Positions 26,796-36,428 are shown, numbered from the stretch's first letter. The stretch: DNA of 44,747 nt from Candidatus Blautia excrementigallinarum (GCA_019119235.1 DWXL01000008.1:1-44747), one strand, 5' to 3'. The notes: generated by a model not told the origin, from the sequence alone. Made by a program: numbers and translations.

Positions 26796-28129
26796 ATAAA
26801 ACTGTTCCTGTTTATTTCTCTGATCACGGCTCCAAGCCCGGCGAGATCGCTGCAGATATGCTCATATCCTCTCCGGATATAGGAATATCCTCTGATCACG
26901 GTATCTCCCCTGGCAGCCAGGGCGGCCAATACGAGAGCGGCTCCTCCTCTCAGCTCACAGGCCGTCACCGGACAGCCCTGCAGAGTTTCCGTGCCTCTGA
27001 TCCACGCATCCTTTCCGGATACGCGTACAGCGGCTCCCATTTTATTCAGTTCGCCAGCCAGCCTGAAACGGTCCTCGAATATATTTTCCCGTATATGGCT
27101 TTCTCCCGGTATCGTCGCGAGTACAGCCATTACCGGCGACTGCAGATCTGTGGGAAATCCCGGATACGCTTCTGTCTCCAGAAACGTGACCGGAAACCGT
27201 ACATTTCTGCCGTCCGCTATTAGTTTACCACTCTTACCTTCATATTGTCCACCTATTTTCCTGTACAGATCCAGAAAAGCGTCCAGTTCCCCCTCCGGCG
27301 GATTTTCAATAATGATCCTGCCTCTGGTCGCTGCGGCGGCACAGAGATAGGTTCCTGCAACGATCCTGTCTGCCGGAACTCTCAGATCGCCGCCATTCAG
27401 GGTACCGACTCCCTGAATGCGGATACAGCTGCTTCCCTCTCCCGTGATGCAGGCTCCCATTCCTCTCAGATATCTGCAGAGCCATACAATTTCCGGTTCA
27501 CGGGCACAGTTTTTCAGCACGGTCTCCCCATCCGACAGAACAGACGAGAGCACCGCCTGTTCCGTCGCGCCCACACTCTTTTTCGGAAAAACGACTGTTC
27601 CTCCTGTGGACCTCAGACGGCGGGCGGTTATGCCGTTTTCTTTTTCCTGCACAGACACTCCGAGACATCTCAGCGCAAAGACATGGATATCCACAGGCCT
27701 TTTTCCAATCACGCATCCTCCGGGATATCCCACCGTCCCTCTCCCGCTCCTCCCCAGCATCGCGCCCAGAAGGATCACAGAGGAACGCATACGCCCGGTA
27801 CTGTCTCCGCAGATCTCCGTTCCGTCCGCCCGTGTACAGTCCAGATAAAGGTCTTTCCCTTCCCAACGGCTTACGGCCCCCAGTTTTTTCAGAATTTCTT
27901 CCATACAGTAAACATCTGTGATACGCGGGCATCCCCGGAGCACACTGACCCCCCTGTGGAGCAAAGAAGCTGCCATCATGGGCAGCGCGGCATTTTTGGA
28001 ACCCTGCACAATGACACTGCCCTCAAGCGCCCTGCCACCTGTAATCTGAATCTCATCCAAGCTGTTCACTCCCGAAAGGGCTCTTACATACATCTTATGC
28101 AGATGTTTATTTTCTGCTACTACTGACAC
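26792..28129 (-). CDS. murA: UDP-N-acetylglucosamine 1-carboxyvinyltransferase MurA (start possibly TTG at 28060)
   Basis: VQGSKNAALPMMAASLL, active-site region YPGGCVIGKRPVDIH, ELRGGAALVLAALAARG; TTG at 28060 preceded by GGGAGTG aligns with typical MurA N-termini. Confidence 0.93.
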   Translation of the reverse strand: MSVVAENKHLHKMYVRALSGVNSLDEIQITGGRALEGSVIVQGSKNAALPMMAASLLHRGVSVLRGCPRITDVYCMEEILKKLGAVSRWEGKDLYLDCTRADGTEICGDSTGRMRSSVILLGAMLGRSGRGTVGYPGGCVIGKRPVDIHVFALRCLGVSVQEKENGITARRLRSTGGTVVFPKKSVGATEQAVLSSVLSDGETVLKNCAREPEIVWLCRYLRGMGACITGEGSSCIRIQGVGTLNGGDLRVPADRIVAGTYLCAAAATRGRIIIENPPEGELDAFLDLYRKIGGQYEGKSGKLIADGRNVRFPVTFLETEAYPGFPTDLQSPVMAVLATIPGESHIRENIFEDRFRLAGELNKMGAAVRVSGKDAWIRGTETLQGCPVTACELRGGAALVLAALAARGDTVIRGYSYIRRGYEHICSDLAGLGAVIREINRNSFI

Positions 28130-29198
28130 TTAACGCCAGCCCCATCTCTGCCAGAAGGAACACGACCGAAGTGCCTCCGTAGCTTATAAAAGGCAGCGTG
28201 ATCCCTGTATTGGGTATGGTATTAGTGACCACCGCGATATTCAGGATCACCTGGATCGCCAGATGTCCCATGATCCCCGCGCTGATCAGCGCGCCCTCGA
28301 GATCCCGGCAGTGGGAGGCGTTCACACAAAGCCTCCACAAAAGAAGGGCAAACACCATAAGCAGGCAGCCCGCGCCCGCCAGTCCCAGCTCCTCACATAT
28401 CACAGAAAAAATCATGTCATTCTGAGCCTCGGGAACAAAGCCCAGTTTCTGGAGACTGCTTCCCAGGCCCCGCCCGAACAGGCCGCCGCTTCCAATAGCA
28501 TACAGTCCCTGGATCGTCTGGAAACCTTTTTCATATTTCTCCGGGTCGCGCCAGATAGCCAGCCGCTCCAGCCGGTAGCTTTCCGCCGCCAGAAAAACGG
28601 TTATAAAAGCGGCTGCAGCAGCCCCCATACCCACAAACGGAAGATATCGCGGATTGGACACAAAAATAAGAAGGCCTCCGGTTCCCAGAATGATCACCGC
28701 CGTGCTGAGATTATTGGAACCTACCAGGCCGACAACAGGAAAAAGTGTAAGCATTGTCCGGCACATGATCCATATATGAGAGGTATCTCCCTTTGTCCGC
28801 CCGATCTGCCATGCCAGAAACAGGATCACTGCCACTTTGGCAAACTCCGACGGCTGAAAAGAAAGGGGACCCAGGCTCAGCCATCTCCGGGAACCGTTTA
28901 TTTCCTGCCCCGCAAAAAGAACTGCCGTAGAAAGGATCAGCGACAAAAGATATGCCCAGGGCGCCAGCGCAAGAAAACAGTGATAATCGATCCTGGAAAC
29001 ACCGTACATGACAAGCAGCCCCAGAGCAGCCGCAAACAGCTGCTTTTTGAAATAATAAGCCGGGTCGCCGAACCGGACGCTCCCGTTATAGGAGCTGGCG
29101 CTGAACAGTATTACAAGTCCGGATACTGTCAGTACCAGTACCGCCGCCAGAAGGATCCGGTCCGGTTTTCCTGTTTTTTTCTGCTTTATCCTCTCCAC
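28107..29198 (-). CDS. ftsW: SEDS-family peptidoglycan glycosyltransferase FtsW/SpoVE (GTG start)
   Basis: LGPLSFQPSEFAKVAVILFLAW, GLGSSLQKLGFVPEAQNDMIFSVICEELGL, GITLPFISYGGTS; GGAGGG upstream of GTG 29198. Confidence 0.95.
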   Translation of the reverse strand: MERIKQKKTGKPDRILLAAVLVLTVSGLVILFSASSYNGSVRFGDPAYYFKKQLFAAALGLLVMYGVSRIDYHCFLALAPWAYLLSLILSTAVLFAGQEINGSRRWLSLGPLSFQPSEFAKVAVILFLAWQIGRTKGDTSHIWIMCRTMLTLFPVVGLVGSNNLSTAVIILGTGGLLIFVSNPRYLPFVGMGAAAAAFITVFLAAESYRLERLAIWRDPEKYEKGFQTIQGLYAIGSGGLFGRGLGSSLQKLGFVPEAQNDMIFSVICEELGLAGAGCLLMVFALLLWRLCVNASHCRDLEGALISAGIMGHLAIQVILNIAVVTNTIPNTGITLPFISYGGTSVVFLLAEMGLALSVSSSRK

Positions 29199-29257
29199 GA
29201 AGATCCCTCCCGGACTGCATTAGTAATAATTATGAATCGCTGCCGGGATATTATGAC

Positions 29258-29300
29258 AAAAAGAGTCTGATACCAGGCAGGCCGCCGTGATATCAGACTC
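29258..29300 (-). terminator. Strong terminator between murD and ftsW
   Basis: Minus strand GAGTCTGATA-(18)-TATCAGACTC then TTTTTG. Confidence 0.8.
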
Positions 29301-29335
29301 CGGTCCTGTCCGGATATGGAGCATATCCGGGCGGT

Positions 29336-30691
29336 TTACAGTTTTTTTACATACTCTTTAAACATATCTCCCCGCTGTTCGTAATTATCGAACTGCCCCC
29401 AGCTGGCACATGCAGGGGAAAGAAGAACCGCCTCTCCCGGCTCCGCCTTTTCCGCACAGACCTTCACCGCCTCTTCAAGATCCTCACAGAGGATACACGG
29501 GCAGACGCCAAGCCGCTCCGCCGCATCCCGGATCTTTTCCTTTGTCTGGCCTATCAGAACAAGGTACTTCACTTTTCCGTCGAAGGAATTCAGCCATTCA
29601 TCGTAACTCGATCCTTTGTCATATCCTCCGCCGATCAGAAGCGTGGGGCGGTTCATCGCCTGAATCCCCTTGATGGCGGCATCCGGATTCGTTCCTTTGG
29701 AATCATTATAATACACAACTCCGTTTTTTTCTGTCACATATTCGATCCGGTGTTCCACCGCCGTAAATTCACAGATGCTTTTCCGTATGCTGTCCATGGG
29801 GACGCCGGCGTAATAGGCCATCGCCACTGCAGCCATCACATTTTCGAAATTATGCTGTCCCAGAAGCTTAAGTTCATCCGTGCGGACTACAGGAATCTCC
29901 TCTTTCTCCGTCTTCAGAACGATCACTCCGTTATCCAGATAAATTCCCTTCTCCAGTTTTCTTACGCTGGAAAAATAAACTGTTTCCGGAACGATATCCC
30001 GGCCGAATTCGCGGAGTACCTCGTCTTCATAATTCAGTACACAGTAATTCTCCGGCTTTTGATTTTTTATGATAAGCTCCTTGACCCGGATATATTCCTC
30101 CATCGTATGGTGACGGTTCAGGTGATCTTCTGTGATATTCAGAATCGCGCTGACCTCAGGAGCGAATCTGTCAATAGTTTCCAGCTGAAAACTGCTGATC
30201 TCCGCCACTGTCACGGAAGTTTCTTTCATCTCCAGCGCTTTGGAGGTATAGGGCGTTCCGATATTTCCCACTACGAACACAGAATCTTCCGCGTCGCTCA
30301 TGATTTTCCCAAGAAGGGCCGTCGTAGTAGTCTTTCCGTTAGTTCCTGTGATCGCCAGCACTCTTCCCTTTCCGGTACGGTATGCAAGCTCCACTTCTCC
30401 CCAGACAGGAAGCCCCTGCCCGTAAAAACTTCTGACCAGCGGAAGGTCTGTGGGCACTCCCGGACTCAGGACCACAAGATCCAGGCTTTTCCGCACTTCT
30501 TCCGGCAGCTCGCCCGCATAGACTTCCACATTTTTTGCGTGTGATATTTTATGTACAACAGCTTCTTTATCGATTTCCGGGTTTCCGTCGTAGATCACCG
30601 GACAGGCGCCGACCTGTCCCAGCAGATCGGCAGCTCCCGTGCCGCTCTTTCCGGAACCGAAGACCAGTACTTTTTTACCTGTTAAATCCAT
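29336..30691 (-). CDS. murD: UDP-N-acetylmuramoylalanine--D-glutamate ligase
   Basis: AITGTNGKTTTTALLGKI, LNITEDHLNRHHTMEEY, YYNDSKGTNPDAAIKGI, LLSPACASWGQFDNYEQRGDMFKEYV. Confidence 0.96.
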   Translation of the reverse strand: MDLTGKKVLVFGSGKSGTGAADLLGQVGACPVIYDGNPEIDKEAVVHKISHAKNVEVYAGELPEEVRKSLDLVVLSPGVPTDLPLVRSFYGQGLPVWGEVELAYRTGKGRVLAITGTNGKTTTTALLGKIMSDAEDSVFVVGNIGTPYTSKALEMKETSVTVAEISSFQLETIDRFAPEVSAILNITEDHLNRHHTMEEYIRVKELIIKNQKPENYCVLNYEDEVLREFGRDIVPETVYFSSVRKLEKGIYLDNGVIVLKTEKEEIPVVRTDELKLLGQHNFENVMAAVAMAYYAGVPMDSIRKSICEFTAVEHRIEYVTEKNGVVYYNDSKGTNPDAAIKGIQAMNRPTLLIGGGYDKGSSYDEWLNSFDGKVKYLVLIGQTKEKIRDAAERLGVCPCILCEDLEEAVKVCAEKAEPGEAVLLSPACASWGQFDNYEQRGDMFKEYVKKL

Positions 30692-30704
30692 ATAGAATCC
30701 TCCT

Positions 30705-31667
30705 CTACAGAGCCAGCAGCGCGATCAGGCACATGATTGCCGTAACCACGGAAAACACCGCCACTACCCGGGTCTCCGACCATCCGCACAGTTCAAAATG
30801 ATGATGGATCGGCGCCATCTTGAAAATTCTCTTTCCATGGGTGGCTTTGAAATAGCTGACCTGAAGCATTACAGAAAGGACTTCGATCAGATAGATCAGT
30901 CCTACCAGGAGAATAAACAGCGGCATTTCCAGCACATAGGCCGTTCCCGCGACAAATCCTCCCAGCGCCAGGGAGCCTGTATCACCCATAAATATTTTCG
31001 CCGGATAAACATTGAACAGAAGGAATCCCATAAGTCCGCCTACCACGGCTCCCGTCATGGGCTCCACGCCGCCCCCGAGTCCTATGGACACAACTGTAAA
31101 AAATACCGCCACGATCAGGGTAACACTGGACGCGAGACCGTCCAGTCCGTCGGTAAAGTTCACTCCGTTTACCGTGCCGATCACGGCAATAAAGAGAACC
31201 GGCACCGCCAGCCAGCCAAGATTCAGATAATGATCCGGCCAGAAGGGGATCCGCATGGACAAGGAAATATCCGTATAATTTATAAGATAATAAGCAAACA
31301 CCCCTGTCACCACAACCTGAAGCAGGAACTTCTGCCAGGGCAGAAGACCGTCGGAACGCTTCAGGACCACTTTCAGATAATCGTCAAGAAATCCGATGAT
31401 ACCGAAGCCCAGGGTCAGAAACAGGACCGGAATCACCGCCGGATAATCCTTTACATAAAAAAGGGCTGTCACAACCGCCGCGATCAGAAAAATGATCCCG
31501 CCCATCGTCGGCGTACCGGCTTTTTTCAAATGAGACTGCACGCCCTCCACTCTCTCTGTTTGTCCCATCTTGAGTTTTCTCAGAAACGGGATGATGACAG
31601 GCCCCAGAACCACGCTGATCGTAAAAGAGATCAGCACCGGGATTACAACTTGAAAATCCATCCTCAC
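30705..31667 (-). CDS. mraY: Phospho-N-acetylmuramoyl-pentapeptide-transferase
   Basis: HLKKAGTPTMGGIIFL, GFLDDYLK, NFTDGLDGLA, MGDTGSLALGG, APIHHHFE. Confidence 0.97.
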   Translation of the reverse strand: MRMDFQVVIPVLISFTISVVLGPVIIPFLRKLKMGQTERVEGVQSHLKKAGTPTMGGIIFLIAAVVTALFYVKDYPAVIPVLFLTLGFGIIGFLDDYLKVVLKRSDGLLPWQKFLLQVVVTGVFAYYLINYTDISLSMRIPFWPDHYLNLGWLAVPVLFIAVIGTVNGVNFTDGLDGLASSVTLIVAVFFTVVSIGLGGGVEPMTGAVVGGLMGFLLFNVYPAKIFMGDTGSLALGGFVAGTAYVLEMPLFILLVGLIYLIEVLSVMLQVSYFKATHGKRIFKMAPIHHHFELCGWSETRVVAVFSVVTAIMCLIALLAL

Positions 31668-31758
31668 ACCTCTTATCCATTCTTTTGTTTTTATTCCGTT
31701 TTAGTATAAAGCTTTTCCTCCGTTTTCGCAACCCTATCCTTGCTGTATACAGTCCGGG

Positions 31759-33489
31759 TTAACCGGAAAAAGCAATCCCCAGATAGGGAAGGACATTCTC
31801 AAAAATACCGCGCACTACCGGCGCCGCGACAGTACCTCCGTAGTAAACGCCCTGAGGATCGTGGATAATGCACAGCGCGAGCACCTGCGGGTCTTCTGCC
31901 GGCGCAAAACCCAGGAAAGAAGAAATATATCTGTTAGCGCTCCGGGGCAGCGTCTGTGATGTGGCTGTTTTTCCGCCTATGGAATAGCCTTCAATCCCTG
32001 CATTTCTGCCTGACCCCACCGATACCACCTGCTCCAGGATATACCGGACTGTCTCTGACGTCTCCTCTGACACAATCCCGTCTTCGGCAGGATATTCCAA
32101 TTCCCGCACAACACTCCCGTCCGTACTTTCCACCGCCACGCCGAAATGAGGCGTGACTCTGATCCCCCCGTTGATCAGAGAACTTACCGTAACCGCCAGC
32201 TGAATGGGCGTGATCTGAAAAGACTGACCGAAAGAAACTGTGGCAAGCTCCACATTCCCCATATTCTCTTTCTTATGCATGATTGTCCCCGCCTCTCCCG
32301 GAAGATCCACACCGGTCTCTTTCAGCAGACCGAACTGTGTAAAATAATGATAATATCTGTCCACACCCAGGCGCATCCCCACTTCAATGAAAACAGGATT
32401 GCAGGAATTTTCCGCCCCTTCCACAAAAGTCTGCGACCCGTGTCCCCGCCGGTTGGAGCAGTGAATCCTCCTGTCATCCACCAGCCTGTATCCCGGACAG
32501 TAAAAAGTGTCCCCGGGCGATACCACGCCTTCTTCCAGTCCGGCCGACATGGTAATGATCTTAAAAGTGGAGCCCGGTTCATATGTGTCGTTCAGGCAGG
32601 GATTTCTCCACATCTGATTCAGAAGATCCTGTTTTTCCTCTTCATCATAAGAATCTCCGCCATATTCCGCAGTGAGAGTGAAGGGGGCGTTCAAATCGAA
32701 TTCCGGGACATTCACGCAGGCGTAGATCTCGCCATTCTGCGGATTCATCAGCAGAATGGACACTCTTTCCGCCTGTTTTTCCTCCATGACTTTCATCGCC
32801 GCCTGCTGTACGAATTCCTGTATATCCGCATCCAGACTGATCCTCAGATTATTCCCGGCCACCGGTTCCGTCCTGCTCTCTCCCACAGAGTCTATCTCGA
32901 TCCCTCTGGCATCCGTTGTCGTCAGGATCTTACCCGGAGTGCCGGCAAGCACCTCTTCATATTCCACTTCCAGACCTATAATGCCCTGATTGTCTCCACC
33001 AGTAAACCCCAGCACCTTCGATGCCAGAGTTCCATAAGGATAATATCTTTTGTAATCCTCATCCACCTTCACTCCCGCAAGCCCCGCCCTGCGGATGGCG
33101 TCTCCTGTTTCTTTTTCCACATTTGTCCTGATCCTCTCAATGGAGGAAACCTTTTCTACTTTTTTCCGTATTTCATCCTCCTCCATATCCAGCTGTTCCG
33201 TCAGAAGGCGGATCACTTTTTCCGGTTCTTCTATCTGATTGTGGATGACAGAAATCGTACACACCGTTCTGTTCGCGGCAAGAACCTTTCCTGTCGCATC
33301 CAGGATCTCTCCTCTTGCCGCTTTTATATCGCGCTCTCTTTCATGAAGATCCTCCGCTTTTTCATAGTAATAATCCGACCGGAATCCCATCAGATAGACC
33401 AGACGTACCAGAAGACCCATGAGGATCGCCATACAGCCGAAAAAAACTACCCAGATTTTCTTTTTATGTGATGTCTTTGTGGTTTTCAT
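31759..33489 (-). CDS. Second dcw-cluster class B penicillin-binding protein (FtsI/SpoVD-like) with KTA instead of KTG
   Basis: EPGSTFKIIT (SxxK), NSCNPVF (SxN), GGKTATSQ; N-terminal TM and RAARGEILD class-B PBP dimerisation motif. Confidence 0.92.
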   Translation of the reverse strand: MKTTKTSHKKKIWVVFFGCMAILMGLLVRLVYLMGFRSDYYYEKAEDLHERERDIKAARGEILDATGKVLAANRTVCTISVIHNQIEEPEKVIRLLTEQLDMEEDEIRKKVEKVSSIERIRTNVEKETGDAIRRAGLAGVKVDEDYKRYYPYGTLASKVLGFTGGDNQGIIGLEVEYEEVLAGTPGKILTTTDARGIEIDSVGESRTEPVAGNNLRISLDADIQEFVQQAAMKVMEEKQAERVSILLMNPQNGEIYACVNVPEFDLNAPFTLTAEYGGDSYDEEEKQDLLNQMWRNPCLNDTYEPGSTFKIITMSAGLEEGVVSPGDTFYCPGYRLVDDRRIHCSNRRGHGSQTFVEGAENSCNPVFIEVGMRLGVDRYYHYFTQFGLLKETGVDLPGEAGTIMHKKENMGNVELATVSFGQSFQITPIQLAVTVSSLINGGIRVTPHFGVAVESTDGSVVRELEYPAEDGIVSEETSETVRYILEQVVSVGSGRNAGIEGYSIGGKTATSQTLPRSANRYISSFLGFAPAEDPQVLALCIIHDPQGVYYGGTVAAPVVRGIFENVLPYLGIAFSG

Positions 33490-33541
33490 AAAAAATCCCT
33501 GCAGAGAATGTCATAACAGTATATGACACTTCTCTGCAGGG
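33490..33541 (-). promoter_or_regulatory. Hairpin plus U6 directly abutting the start codon of the second PBP
   Basis: Minus strand CCCTGCAGAGAAGTGTCATATACTGTTATGACATTCTCTGCAGGGATTTTTTATG. Confidence 0.85.
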
Positions 33542-33583
33542 TATGAATCTTACAGAACTGCACTGAATTCTTCGGAACAGGAT

Positions 33584-35854
33584 CTATTCCAGACCTGCCT
33601 CTTCATTAGTGATCCCTTCGCTCTCCATATCGTTTCCCACGATGGGATCCTCGTCGTTCTCCGGAGGTTCCGGAGCGTCAGGATTCGACACAGAATCTTC
33701 GGAAACACTGTTGCCCTCATCCTGTAACGCCGTATCGCCGCCCTCTTCCTCAAGCGCCTCCAGATTCTCGGACATCATATATTCCCCTTCATCATTCAGG
33801 ATATGATTGCCCTCTTCATCCAGAAGATAGCCTTTTTCATCGATCCGGTTTCCCTCCATATCGATCAGGTTGCCTTCCGCATCCACCAGATTTCCTGCTT
33901 CGTCAACACTACTTCCGGAAACATCCTCGAGAACTCCGTTGAAGCCTTCCCACAACTCGGTTTCCGGAACATATCCGTCTTCCGCCTCATCCGGCGCAAT
34001 GTTAAGATAGGGAAGAAGCTCGGAGAGAATTCCCTGGGCAATATACTGAGGATATTTACTGTCAGCCTGTTCTTCTGCATTAGGCTCGTCCACTACAACA
34101 TAAATCACTACCTGGGGATCGTCAACCGGCGCAAATCCGATAAAGGAAACAAGATATTTGCCGTTTCCTCGGGGAAGTTTTTCCGCTGTTCCCGTCTTAC
34201 CGCCAGAGCTGTATCCCTGTACCTTGGAATGACGGCTGGTACCTTCCTGCACGCTGGCTTCCATGTAGGAACGGATATTGGCAGATATCTCAGACGATAT
34301 TGTCTGCTTCAGGAGTACCGGCTCGATACTTCTCAAAGTATTTCCGCTGCTGTCCAGGATCTCTGTCACCACATGAGGCTGATAATAATAACCGCCGTTG
34401 ATCACAGAACACATGGCGTTGATCTCCTGGAGCATGGTGCAGGTAAATCCCTGGCCGAACGCAGAACATGCAAGCTCTGTCGGTCCCATAGTATCCGTGG
34501 TATGGATGATACCGCTTCCCTCGTTGGGAAGATCGATACCCGTTCTCGTTCCGAAATTAAAAAGACTCTGGGCTTTGATGAACTGATCCGCGCCCATGGC
34601 TGACGCGATCTGCATCATACCGTCATTACAGGAATTGGCGATAACTTCCCTTGGACCCTGGGATCCATGAGCGCTGGGCCACACCGCACATTTGATGTAG
34701 GGCTCGCCGTTGGCTCCGAAGGCCTGTCCGCCGTCGCACTCAAAAGTATCGTCCTCTGAAATCGCGCCTTTCTCCATGGCCCCCGCCATAACGATAGGTT
34801 TCACAACAGATCCCGGCTCATAGGCGTCTGTCACACAGAAATTACTCCACATGGCGTTCAGAGCGTCCACCGTCTCCTCGTCGTTCATTGCCTTGATCTC
34901 TTCCTCGGTATGCACGCTGGACATATCCCGGGGTTCGTTAAGATCATACCGGTCGCCTCCGTCCATGGCAATGATCTCGCCAGTATTGGGATTTTCCACG
35001 ACTACGCCGATATTCTTGGCGCCCATTCTCTTATTGAAGCCGTTCACATATTTTTCTACGATCTGCTGGGCTCCCACATCAAGAGAGGTCACGACACTGT
35101 TGCCGTCCGTAGGCTCTATAATCGTCTGTTCCACGCTGGAATTACTGTTCACATATCCGTACTGGCGTCCGTCCGTTCCCATCAGGGTGCTGTTGTAATA
35201 GCTTTCGATCCCCACGTCCGCCACATCCCTGGCAAGGGTAAAGCCGATCGTGTCGCAGGCCAGCGCCTTGAAAGGATAAGATCTGAGGTAATCTTCCTCA
35301 AACCATACGCCTTTTACATTTTCTCGCTCTGTCTTCTCAGATTCAGAAAGTGTGCTGTCTTCCGTTACGGTAGTATACTCTTCAAAAGCATTCTTCTCAT
35401 CCATGGAAAGCTCTTTTTTCAGGATCTGATACTGGCTTTCCTTGGTATCGCTGTCTGTGAGACGGTCGCGGATATCCGCTTCGTCCAGCCCCAGAACTGT
35501 GGTCAGGGCCCGGATGGTAGGTTCGATGTATTCCGCATCCGAATTCACTGTCTTACAGTCCAAGATCACATTATATACTTTATTGCTGGTGGCAAGGATA
35601 TTGCCGTTCTTATCATAGATATCGCCCCGCCTTGCCGGCAGCACACTGTTCTCATACCGCTGCTGCGCCTGGGAAAGCACCTGACGGGAATATCTGTTTC
35701 CGCTTGTGGCATTGATATAAGTGATCCTTGCCAACAAACAAACTAAAGCCAGCAGCACTACTCCGAATAGTCCCACCAGCTTTCCTCTCATCTGATAATT
35801 CAGTTTTCTGACCGGTTTTCTGCGTCTGCTCCGTCTGCCGTTACTGCTCAACAT
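33584..35854 (-). CDS. ftsI: Class B penicillin-binding protein FtsI/PBP2-type transpeptidase with acidic repeat tail
   Basis: RRGDIYDKNGNILA, EPGSVVKPIVMAG (SxxK), NSCNDGMMQ, GGKTGTAEKLPRG; follows ftsL. Confidence 0.94.
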   Translation of the reverse strand: MLSSNGRRSRRRKPVRKLNYQMRGKLVGLFGVVLLALVCLLARITYINATSGNRYSRQVLSQAQQRYENSVLPARRGDIYDKNGNILATSNKVYNVILDCKTVNSDAEYIEPTIRALTTVLGLDEADIRDRLTDSDTKESQYQILKKELSMDEKNAFEEYTTVTEDSTLSESEKTERENVKGVWFEEDYLRSYPFKALACDTIGFTLARDVADVGIESYYNSTLMGTDGRQYGYVNSNSSVEQTIIEPTDGNSVVTSLDVGAQQIVEKYVNGFNKRMGAKNIGVVVENPNTGEIIAMDGGDRYDLNEPRDMSSVHTEEEIKAMNDEETVDALNAMWSNFCVTDAYEPGSVVKPIVMAGAMEKGAISEDDTFECDGGQAFGANGEPYIKCAVWPSAHGSQGPREVIANSCNDGMMQIASAMGADQFIKAQSLFNFGTRTGIDLPNEGSGIIHTTDTMGPTELACSAFGQGFTCTMLQEINAMCSVINGGYYYQPHVVTEILDSSGNTLRSIEPVLLKQTISSEISANIRSYMEASVQEGTSRHSKVQGYSSGGKTGTAEKLPRGNGKYLVSFIGFAPVDDPQVVIYVVVDEPNAEEQADSKYPQYIAQGILSELLPYLNIAPDEAEDGYVPETELWEGFNGVLEDVSGSSVDEAGNLVDAEGNLIDMEGNRIDEKGYLLDEEGNHILNDEGEYMMSENLEALEEEGGDTALQDEGNSVSEDSVSNPDAPEPPENDEDPIVGNDMESEGITNEEAGLE
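33779..33907 (-). repeat. Heptapeptide repeats in the FtsI C-terminal tail
   Basis: VDEAGNL VDAEGNL IDMEGNR IDEKGYL LDEEGNH ILNDEGEY. Confidence 0.85.
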
Positions 35855-35855
35855 C

Positions 35856-36428
35856 TCACCTCACGCTTCCAGGAACATCCTGATACTGCCTTACATAACT
35901 GTTGCTCGACATAGTATATGTCTTCTTCTGCGCGTCAGTGGGATAATTCATCCCCAGACGTCCGATAGCAATCCTTTTGATCTTGTTAAGATCCACATTG
36001 GACGTAACCTGGCTGTAATACGCATCGTTTTCTTCCTTGATCTGGGAATATTCCGCTTCCAGAGACGCCACTTCGCTGATCCTGCCGGTAATATCCGACT
36101 TCAGCTGCAGATAACTCACCGCAAAAAACATGATTGCCGCGCACACTACTGTCAGGAATAATACAAATCCCTTCCCCATGCTCATTGCTTTCTCACGGTT
36201 TCTGATCGTTTCCCTGCTTGTCTGACGGACACGTCTCTCTGACTGTGACGCGGGTTTCGCCGCAGCTGTCCTGCGCCTGGCAGGATACTGTCTCTGAGGT
36301 ACTTCCTGCAGCCTTCTTACAGTATTTCCGTCCACATACATACCACGGACATTTCTGGCATTTGTTCTTGCTTTTCTGGATGTTACTGCCCTGTTTGTCC
36401 TCTCCATCGCCTGACTCCCTCTGATCAT
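35856..36428 (-). CDS. ftsL: FtsL/DivIC-like septum protein
   Basis: Basic cytoplasmic N-terminus, single TM ([22 protein letters not shown]), coiled-coil ([25 protein letters not shown]); located between rsmH and ftsI. Confidence 0.8.
   Translation of the reverse strand: MIRGSQAMERTNRAVTSRKARTNARNVRGMYVDGNTVRRLQEVPQRQYPARRRTAAAKPASQSERRVRQTSRETIRNREKAMSMGKGFVLFLTVVCAAIMFFAVSYLQLKSDITGRISEVASLEAEYSQIKEENDAYYSQVTSNVDLNKIKRIAIGRLGMNYPTDAQKKTYTMSSNSYVRQYQDVPGSVR

Noticed and set aside
32146-33471. 441-aa plus-strand ORF opposite the second PBP (and similar long antisense ORFs at 6124-7311, 27245-28126, 28263-29270, 30798-31709)
   Set aside because: All lie fully opposite strongly supported genes and encode no recognisable domains.
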